Below are positions 56,270 to 64,000 of a stretch of 64,000 nt of DNA, piece by piece. Both the position numbers and the translations under genes were made by a program. Under the pieces are notes generated by a model. That model searched no databases, was not told the DNA's origin, and saw only the letters and a list, made by a program, of their open reading frames with translations. The stretch spans positions 103,296,140 to 103,360,139 of the forward strand of contig NW_026262712.1 in assembly GCF_021869535.1 (NCBI RefSeq). The letters are read 5' to 3'. The stretch comes from Mytilus californianus. Its lineage: Eukaryota > Mollusca > Bivalvia > Mytilida > Mytilidae. Every line of letters starts with the position of its first letter. Within the stretch, counting starts at the first letter, position 1.

Positions 56270-57300
56270 GTATAGATAAAAATCAGAATTTGGAATTTAA
56301 AACAAGTTTGGGTTCCTTCCCTTTACGCATATGTTTTGATTTAATATAAGCGTTATAGATCAATAATCTTTTTTGACTTTTTAAATTCTTAGATTTTAAA
56401 GTTTTCATAATATTGTACTTTTTATGGCTACTTTAATTTTTTGTTGTGACGCCTTCATACGGGAGTCCAAATAATTATGTCGTCTTGAAAGGCTATTTTA
56501 ATGTTTTCACAGTCGTAGATTTATCTGTGACTAGTGTGATTCTTTCGGCCCTTGTGTTAACAGTTTTTATTTCTATTTTGAGGCGCTTCAAAACGCTAGA
56601 GTACGTGTAGACTTTTAATAATTCAAGCTTTTTTCAACACTGCTCGGTCGATGAACCCTCCCAAATTTAAAATTACCTGTTTACAGTTTCGTCTGACATT
56701 TCTCCTTGTTGCTATCAACAAATTGCTATCAACAGGTTGCTATCAACAAAAGATTAAACTCCACTACAATTCTGGTATAGATAAATATCAGATTTCGGAA
56801 ATTAAAACAAGTTTGGGTTTTTTCCCTTTAAACATGTTTTGCTTAAATATATTCAGGGGAGGGGGATTAAATAAAATGCATACACAACAAATTATCAAAA
56901 CATTAATTCGGAAGGGGGAGTGGGGCTTCAAAGTTACTCTTACTCTTACCCAATACCTATACCTACCACAGGTCAAACTCCTAAACATAACTTTAAATTA
57001 AAGCATGATTTCTTGAACTTGAGGCAAATGGATGCCCGAAAGGGGGGGGGGGGGGGGCTAAAAATATAAATGATGCGGTCTGTAATCATAATAAATATCC
57101 CAAAAATTTATGTCACTGGATGTTCAGTTATTTCTTCCACTTTCCAAAGTTCTATCTCCGTGAATTAAGCATGCTTCAAATATTTGTTCCTGGACCTTTT
57201 GCAATCAACAACCAATCTTTTAGTCGATATTTTCCCTGTTGTTGGGAAAGAAAGAGTACTTACGCAATTACTTTAAAATAAAATATTACTCGTCCTATAT
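56270..57300. other. AT-rich stretch with a G16 run, no gene supported
   Basis: 16 consecutive G at 57042-57057. A short segment at 56519-56540 ('GTAGATTTATCTGTGA') also occurs at 48343-48358, so a dispersed repeat fragment is present at both. The 116-codon frame at 56651 shows no family features. Confidence 0.5.
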
Positions 57301-57347
57301 TTAGGCTGTGAAAATCATGTATACAACTCCGTAAAGTCCCGTCTAAA

Positions 57348-58040
57348 ATGCATTTAATTGATAAATTCAACAACACTTACCGTTATCTTGATGATATTCT
57401 TCCGTTAAATAATCAAGAATTTTCTAAATATACTGCCGAAATTTATCCAAAGGAACTTACTTTAAATAAATCAAATGTAAACGGTAATAACTGTCCTTTC
57501 CTAGATTTATATATTTCAGTTTTACACGGGAAACTCCACACTAAAAGTTACGACAAAAGGGACGATTTTTCGTTCCCTATTGTTAATTTTCCTTTTTTGG
57601 ATGGTGATGTTCCTTTCGTACCATCTTACGGTGTTTATATATCACAACTAGTTCGCTATGCCTGTGTCTGTTGTGACGTTTTGGATTTTAATGAACGTAA
57701 TCTATGTATCACTGGTAAATTATTAAGTCAGGGATTTCGTTACCACAAAATGCTTTTAAAAAACCTTTACTAAATTCTTCCATGATAGATAAAAAATTTG
57801 GTTTTGAAGTTTGGTTGTACCTGTAGAAAACTTATTTCAAACAGGATAGCACATTCTTATTTTTACGGAGATGTTGTTTACCGTGCCCAGAAATTTAGAA
57901 ACGATCCTGGTAAACTTATCGATCCTTTAAATAAACTTATTCTAAAAGGTTACCAATTCAACACTGTAATTAGATCTTTGAATATTGTTTTTATTGGTAT
58001 TTATATTGATTTTGCTATCAGTAAATTAAAAGCAAACTAA
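57348..58040 (+). pseudogene. reverse transcriptase (YLDD type), frameshifted
   Basis: The first part (57348-57773) carries 'HLIDKFNNTYRYLDDILPLN', with YLDD as RT motif C. 'PKELTLNKSN' and 'CPFLDLYISVLHGKLHTKSY' follow, then 'DKRDDFSFPIVNFPFLDGD', 'SYGVYISQLVRYACVC' and 'NLCITGKLLSQGFRYHK'. A frameshift at about 57750 and its compensation before 57810 lead to 'FGCTCRKLISNRIAHSYFYG', 'LIDPLNKLILKGYQ' and 'SKLKAN'. The Y-x-DD signature and the absence of an APE endonuclease suggest a Penelope-like or related RT. No GIY-YIG domain is attached, so the order is uncertain. The upstream RT motifs are missing. Confidence 0.8.
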
Positions 58041-58087
58041 ATATTATTGTTATATACATATGCACATTCATGGATCTACAATCTGTC

Positions 58088-58304
58088 TATAATAGATATA
58101 AGAAGATGTGGTATGAGTGCCAATGAGACAACTCTCCATCCAAGTCAAAATTTATAAAAGTAAACCATTATAGGTCAAAGTACGGTCTTCAACACGGAGC
58201 CTTGGCTCACACCGAACAGCAAGCTATAAAGGGCCCCAAAAATTACTAGTGTAAAACCATTCAAACGGGAAAACAATGGTCTAATCTATATAAAAAAAAT
58301 ATCT
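58088..58304 (+). mobile_element. short dispersed mussel repeat inserted in the RT element tail
   Basis: Starts 'AAGAAGATGTGGTATGAGTG', includes 'CCTTGGCTCACACCGAACAG' and ends 'GGTCTAATCTATATAAAAAA'. Copy 1 of the tail (39370-39395) lacks this segment, which defines the insertion precisely. Confidence 0.75.
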
Positions 58305-58639
58305 TGGCATTGCACAAGGTCATGTTTTTCTCTGACTGTTTATGACGTCTTTACACTTTGGATGTTGGATATGTAATGATTGATAATTTAGTCGTAGATA
58401 TATGATTTTGTTTTTCTTAGTTGTTATTGGCTTTGAACTAGCTGTCAGTAACTGCGAAAACGCTCAGATCTGTACTTAGTGTCTTTTTGTTGTTGGAGTG
58501 TACAAGTACCCGGCCACGTCCACTCTGTGTTTTTGTTAGATGTATTTCTATTTGTATCCATCTGATGAGTTAAGCCTTTTCCAACTGATTTTTATAGTTC
58601 GTTCTTATGTTGTACTGTTACACCACTGTCCCAGGTTAG

Positions 58640-58995
58640 GGGGGATTGGGATCCCGCTAACATGTTTAACCCCGCCACATTCAATTCTGTATGCATGTGC
58701 CTGTCTCAAGTCAGGAGCCTGTAATTCAGTGGTTGTCGTTTGTTGCTGTGTTACATATTTGTTTTCCGTTCATTTTTTTTTGTACATAAATTAGGCCGTT
58801 AGTTTTCTCGTTTGAATTGTTTTACATTTGTCATTTCGGGGCCTTTTATAGCTGACTATGCGGTATGGGCTTTGCTCGTTGATGAAGGCCGTACGGTGAC
58901 CTATTATCATAGTTGTTTGTTAATTTCTATATCATTTGGTCTCTTGTGAAGAGTTGTCTCATTGGCAATCATACCACATCTTCTTTTTGATATCG
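58640..58995 (+). repeat. mussel repeat module A (RT-linked)
   Basis: Contains 'GTTTAACCCCGCCACATTC', 'CTCAAGTCAGGAGCCTGTAA', 'TTGTCATTTCGGGGCC', 'GAAGGCCGTACGGTGACCTA' and 'TTGGCAATCATACCACATCT'. It directly continues the RT element tail. Confidence 0.85.
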
Positions 58996-58999
58996 AATA

Positions 59000-59465
59000 A
59001 GGTTTTGCATCTACCCCCACAAGAATTTTTAGGAAAGGAACAATATTTAATAACACATAAGTCGCTCTCGGGTCTGTAAACCTTAATCTTAATCCCACGA
59101 TAATAATTCATTTACATGTACATGTATCTGAAACACAAATCCATGAAAACAAGAGACATTTTGTGCATAGCATACTTTTTTAGTATGCACGCCACGATTT
59201 GATTGCCTTATTAAACTCACGAAAAGCACAGTTATTTCTAATTGGTCAGCATTTAACCTTTGACAGGTTTCATGGCTCATTGATATTACAAATCATATGT
59301 ATCTACTCCGGACCATATGAGTATTTGGACACTATGCGTATAGTTTTATATCTCTTATCGCATCTCGGATAAATTAGTGACGTTATGATTGGTTTAACGC
59401 CGTCACGTGGTGACCCCGTATGAATCCGTATCACGTTTATGGTGACGTTATCTATAATTAATGAT
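59000..59465. other. no gene recognised
   Basis: AT-rich with a few palindromic sites such as GTCACGTGGTGAC near 59402. Nothing else was supported. Confidence 0.5.
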
Positions 59466-59468
59466 TTA

Positions 59469-59960
59469 ATTTTGGATGTAACACGTCTTCTGATTGGCTG
59501 AAAGTGTTTTGTCTATCAACTCATAGACATAATTTTATCATGTGACCGTGACGTCATCAACGTTTTTATCATGATTTACGCCTTTTCAGAATTAAATTAT
59601 AAGGAATGACTGTTATATTGTTTCTGTCGATTCGAAATAACCTAAAAAATGTGGTGTACACTTTTAAATAACCCGCTCCGCGGGTTATTCAGTGTGCACC
59701 ACATTTTTGATGTTATTTCTTCATAGACAGAAAAAATATTACAGTCATTCCTTAATTAATTCAATTTTGGATGTAACATGCTTCTGATTGGCTGAAAGTT
59801 TTTTGTCTATCAGCTCAAAGACACAATTTTGTCATGTGACCGTGACCTCATCAACGTTTTTTTCAATTAAATTATAGGGAATGACTAACATTTTTCTGTC
59901 TATTCGAAATAACCTAAAAAATATGTTGCACACTTTTAAATAACGTGATAGGAAAAGTCC
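59469..59960. repeat. direct repeat pair flanking a foldback
   Basis: The segment 59469-59600 ('TTTTGGATGTAACACG', 'TTCTGATTGGCTGAAAG', 'CATGTGACCGTGACGTCATC') is repeated at 59763-59880 with substitutions. Copy 1 has a perfect CRE (TGACGTCA, 59549-59556) that reads TGACCTCA in copy 2. Both also contain ATTGGCT (reverse CCAAT). Confidence 0.75.
59601..59753. repeat. 153 bp foldback with CCGCTCCGCGG centre
   Basis: The left arm starts AAGGAATGACTGTTATATTG and the right arm ends AATATTACAGTCATTCCTT. GAAATAAC and ATGTGGTG/CACCACAT blocks pair inside. The centre (59667-59689) is AATAACCCGC, TCC, GCGGGTTATT: a 10 bp stem and 3-base loop. Confidence 0.9.
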
Positions 59961-59984
59961 CGTGTGCGACAAATTCGTTATACG

Positions 59985-60045
59985 GTTCACTACTGACCCT
60001 CTAAGGATCCGTTCGGGGTCAGTAGCAAACCATATAACTTATAAT
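59985..60045. repeat. short hairpin
   Basis: CACTACTGACCC and GGGTCAGTAG arms enclose about 18 bases, next to the partial second copy of the foldback arm. Confidence 0.7.
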
Positions 60046-60497
60046 ATAGTCCGATCATACGCGAATGGGTCCGAGTAATTAATACGATGATCGTTGAAAA
60101 GTTTCTTTTACTGAAGTTTGCAGATTGTCTAAAAATGAAATTTTGACTTTTTCATTCATACAGTATGTATGATAATCATTGTTACATGATACTTTACTCT
60201 GGTAAATTAATCAATGAGTGATGGATTTCTCTTAGAAGAAATTCAAAGGTTCCAGTGAATAAACTACACAGAGAACAATAGCTATTGTATTTATTCAATG
60301 GGATAATAGAACTGATATAAGTTTAAATAGATTGACCAATAGGATATCGCTCTTTTGAAAACTTTCATTTGGTTCGCAATAATGGAAAATGCAGTTTCAA
60401 GTGTTTAAATGAAAGTTTGTAGGATTTATGAGTTGGAAAATCAACAATAAGCACGATTTAGATCTATTTTAAAAAGGTTAAAATATATTTAATAAGA

Positions 60498-61433
60498 TTG
60501 AGAATGGAAATGGGGAATATGTCAAAAAGACAACAACCCGACCAAAGAGCAGAAGGCCGCCAATGGGTCTTCAACGCAGCGAGAAAATCCCGCACCCAGA
60601 GGCGGGCCTCAGCTGGCCCCTTAATAAAAATGTGTACTAGTTCAGTGAAAATGGGCGTCATACTAAACTCCAAAACATACAAATGAACTAAATTTAAAAA
60701 ACATACAAGACTAACAAAGGCCAGAGGCTCCTGACTTGGGACAGGCGCAAAAATACGGCGAGGTTAAACATGTTTTGTGAGATCTCAACCCTCCCCTTAT
60801 AACTCTAGCCAATGTAGAATAAAGAAACACACAGCAATACGCACAGTAAAAATTAGTTTAAAAGAAGTCCGAGTCCGATGTCAGAATAGGTAACAAAAGA
60901 AACTAAGCAAAATGACAATGATACATAAATTAACAAAGGGCTACTAGTAGTTACTGACATGTCAGCTCCAGACCTCAATTGAACTGATTGAAAGATTATG
61001 TCTTCATCATATGAAAATCAAGCACAATCCCTCCCGTCAGGGGTTTAGTATCATACCATCATAAAATATATGAGAAGAACATAACCAGTATCATACCAAC
61101 AACTGGTTTTAAAATAAATGCGTTTATTTCCGATGCAAATACCCTATGAGTGAATCAATATTAATACCAAAATATGCAAACCTTAATGACCTGCCAACAG
61201 TTTCATAACTATATCCCTTCTGAATAAGTCTGTTTAAAGGTGTGATTAGCTTTTGAGGTGAACGAATGATATCCTTGTACCGATGATAAATTTAGTAAAT
61301 GTTTTGACTAGTTTGTGATATCGAAAACCCTGGTATAATAATTTTTCAGTAATACCGAGATTTCTTTCGTTATAATCAAATACGTTGTTACATACACGAG
61401 CGAATCGAACAAGCTGAGCTATATAAACACCAT
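60498..61433 (-). mobile_element. RT retroelement (copy 3) with module B tail
   Basis: Read on the minus strand from 61433: RT C-terminal fragment, about 350 bp of 3' region, 'AAACATGTTTAACCTCGCC' and 'CTGTCCCAAGTCAGGAGCCT', then module B ending at about 60498. It proves in one piece that module B is the 3' end of this RT family. Confidence 0.78.
61140..61433 (-). pseudogene. RT C-terminal fragment, same family as 57348
   Basis: Minus-strand translation reads 'GVYIAQLVRFARVCNNVFDY', then 'NERNLGITEKLLYQGFRYHK', then 'LVKTFTKFI'. It aligns with 'VYISQLVRYACVCCDVLDFN' onward in the 57348 copy. Frameshifts follow, and the later part 'GYSYETVGRSLRF' is readable in another frame. It is truncated at 61433 by the start of the 572 bp tandem repeat. 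Confidence 0.8.
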
Positions 61434-61436
61434 AAC

Positions 61437-64000
61437 TTAGTAACAGATGGAAAACTCAGGGTAAAAATTCATAGAACCGAGACAAGGGGCAGTGGCAATA
61501 TTTCATGTATATTTTGAACACAAGAGAGGATTACCCCGGCACCCTTTGCCAAAAATAACCTTCTTTTTCTTCTATGTGCCTTCGAACTGTATGTTTTGAA
61601 TGGTAGTTTCACTTTCCATATTCGGTATTTATTCTAATGTAAGCTCCACGTGGTAAAAATGACGTGATGCAGGAATATAGTATCTTGGAGTTAGGCTATT
61701 TCTTTCTTTTGGGGCGGGGACTCCAAGCAGTCAACATGCATGTGTATAACGGCACAGTATTCTTATTAAATAAAGTTGCTGGTCCGGTACATGAATAGAT
61801 CGGCTAGAAAGGAAGGTTTTAATTTTAATTAGATTGGAGGGTTGAAAATAGAGAGCACCAAAAAAAAAGGGGGGGGGGGAGGTTGTTGTTCCACAGGGAA
61901 CATTTCCTTCTTGTGAACTCTACATTTGAAAGGTTTATTTTATTTTTTTTTATTTAATTAAAAGAGAGAAAAACAAATGTAAGACAAATTGTGAAAGGTC
62001 TTTCTTCCTTTCTCCAGAACAGATAGAAAAACTCAGGGTAAAAATTCATAGAACCGAGACAAGGGGCAGTGGCAAATATTTCATGTTTATTTTGAACACA
62101 GAGAGGATTAACCCGGCATCCTTTGCCAAAAATAACCTTCTTTTTCTTCTATGTGCCTTCGGACTTTATGTTTTGAATGGTAGTTTCACTTTTCATATTC
62201 GGTATTTATTCTAATTTAAGCTCCACGTGGTAAAAATGACGTGATGCAGGAATATAGTATCTTGGAGTTAGTCTATTTCTTTCTTTTCGGACGGGGACAA
62301 CAAGCAGTCAACATGCATGTGTATAACGGCACAGTATTCTTATTAAATAAAGAAAGTTTCCGGTGCAGTACATGAATAGATCGGTTAGAAAGCAAGATTT
62401 AAATTTTAATTAAATTGGAGGGTTGAAAATAGAGAGCACCAAAAAAAAGGGGGGTTGTTGTTGTTCCACAGAGAATATTTCCTTCTTGTGAACTCTACAT
62501 TTGAAAGGTTTATTTTTTTTTTTTATTTAATTAAAAGAGAGAAAAACAAATGTAAGACAAATTGTGAAAGGTCTTTCTTCCTTTCTCCCAGTAACAGATA
62601 GAAAACTCAGGGTAAAAATTCATAGAACCAAGATAAGGGGCAGTGGCAAATATTTCATGTATATTTTTAACACAGAGAATATTACCCCGGCATCCTTTGC
62701 CAAAAATCACCTTCTTTTTCTTCTATGTGGCTTCGGACTTTATGTTTTGAATGGTAGTTTCACTTTCCATATTCGGTATTTATTCTAATTTAAGCTCCAC
62801 GTGGTAAAAATGACGTGATGCAGGAATATAGTATCTTGGAGTTAGGCTATTTCTTTCTTTTGGGGCGGGGACTCCAAGCAGTCAACATGCATGTGTATAA
62901 CGGCACAGTATTCTTATTAAATAAAGTTGCCGGTGTAGTATATGAATAGATCGGTTAGAAAGCAAGGTTTTAATTTTAATTAAATTGGAGGGTTGAAAAT
63001 AGAGAGCACCAAAAAAAAGGAGGGGGGGATGTTGTTCCACAGGGAATATTTCCTTCTTGTGAACTCTACATTTGAAAGGTTTATTTTTTTTTTATTTAAT
63101 TAAAAGAGAGAAAAACAAATGTAATGGAAATTGTAAAAGGTCTTTCTTCGTTCTCCCAGTAACAGATAGAAAACTCAGGGTAAAAATTCATAGAACCGAG
63201 ATAAGGGGCAGTGGCAAATATTTCATGTATATTTTAAACACAGAGAGGATTACCCCGGCACTCTTTGCCAAAAATAACCTTCTTTTTCTTCTATGTGGCT
63301 TCGGACTTTATGTTTTGAATGGTAGTTTCATTTTCAATATTCGGTTTTTATTCTAATTTAAGCTCCACGTGGTAAAAATGAAGTGATGCAGGAATATAGT
63401 ATCTTGGAGTTAGGCTATTTCTTTCTTTTGGGGCGGAAGCTCCAAGCAGTCAACATGCATGATTGTGTATAACGGCACAGTATTCTTATATAATAAAGAA
63501 AGTTGCCAGTGTAGTACATGAATAGATCGGTTAGAGAGCAAGGTTTTAATTTTAATTCGATTGGAGGGTTGAAAATAGAGAGCACCAAAAAAAAGGAGGG
63601 GGGGATGTTGTTCCACAGGGAATATTTCCTTCTTGTGAACTCTACATTTGAAAGGTTTATTTTTCTTTATTTAATTAAAAGAGAGTAACATAAATGTAAG
63701 ACAAATTGTGAAAGGTCTTTCTTCCTTTCTCCCATACCAAGAAATTGCCTCCGTTGAAATTTTGCAAACATCGCATAGAGCAAATAACGTGGATGATTAA
63801 TATTGACTATTTGGTATATGGCTGTCTTCTAAGCGAGAGGTACACGCAGGTCGTAAATTAATTTTTTGAATGGAATTTTTTGCAAGGATTTCTTGGCATG
63901 TAACAGATAGAAAACTCAGGGTAAAAATTCATAGAACCGAGACAAGGGGCAATGGCAAATATTTTATGTATATTTTGAACACAGAGAGGATTACCCCAGC
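61437..64000 (+). repeat. ~572 bp tandem repeat, at least four copies plus a partial
   Basis: Unit starts ('AACAGATAGAAAACTCAGGG') lie at about 61442, 62018, 62593, 63161 and 63902. The first four are 568-576 bp apart; the last interval has ~165 bp of unrelated sequence (63735-63900). Each unit has 'CGAGACAAGGGGCAGTGGCA', 'GCTCCACGTGGTAAAAATGA', 'GTCAACATGCATGTGTATAA', an AATAAA, an A/G homopolymer patch and 'AGGTCTTTCTTCCTTTCTCC'. A ~65-codon frame (63162-63356 and the equivalent at 62595) is open in two copies and broken in others, so coding is doubtful. The array continues beyond the window. Confidence 0.93.

Larger units (their letters stand above)
57330..58725 (+). mobile_element. RT retroelement (copy 2), 5'-truncated
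   Basis: RT remnant (57348-58040), then a 3' region homologous to 39340-39795, interrupted at 58088-58304 by a short dispersed repeat. The tail 'CTAACATGTTTAACCCCGCC' passes into module A at about 58640. The same order (RT end, about 600 bp, tail, module) occurs on the minus strand at 61433-60490. Confidence 0.75.

Noticed and set aside
56651..57001. 116-codon frame
   Set aside because: Longest frame in its area, but low-complexity composition, no domain, and an antisense frame of similar quality.

Overview
This is animal nuclear DNA, almost certainly from a marine mussel (Mytilidae, probably Mytilus). I infer the host from several repeat families I recognise as typical of mussel genomes: the module around 'GGGGTTAAACATGTT' and 'TGGGACAGGCGC', the 'GGTATGATTGCCAATGAGAC'-type module, the ~150 bp 'ATGAGGTCAAGGTCAGAT' tandem repeat, and the repeat starting 'TGAGAATGGAAATGGGGAAT'. 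The window is AT-rich and holds no complete host gene. The only host coding sequence I can support is one short first coding exon with a signal peptide (48217-48295, +). Nearly everything else is transposons, their decayed coding remnants, and satellite arrays, many nested in one another.

Layout. 1-9110: array of a ~125 bp repeat carrying an RFX X-box-like palindrome next to a YY1-like motif, with larger internal duplications and a group of short hairpin modules. 9120-13000: non-LTR retrotransposon debris. 13000-15940: dispersed repeats and a ~50 bp minisatellite. 15944-22110: tRNA-derived SINE, then a ~165 bp satellite with an inverted segment, a LINE insertion and poly-C tracts. 22486-28791: an older repeat split by a 5.1 kb element (TIRs, TA duplication) that carries a 13-copy ~261 bp satellite. 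28800-31550: AT-rich, nothing recognised. 31555-31960: palindromic modules. 31985-37985: a LINE split by two DNA elements whose target duplications rejoin its reading frame. 38385-39040: tandem repeat. 39225-39795: tail of a reverse-transcriptase (RT) element. 39856-42380: two LTR-like direct repeats. 43605-46110: duplicated segment around a hAT-like element. 48217-48295: host exon. 48590-52175: Penelope-like element with a GIY-YIG endonuclease remnant, followed by three tandem units that each contain a hammerhead-ribozyme fold. 52995-61433: more RT-element copies, RT-linked tails and foldback elements. 61437-64000: ~572 bp tandem repeat running off the window.

The most notable signals are the tandem hammerhead ribozymes at 50575-51819, two of which keep an intact catalytic core, and the precisely reconstructable nested insertions at 23594-28700, 32289-35929 and 36652-37550.
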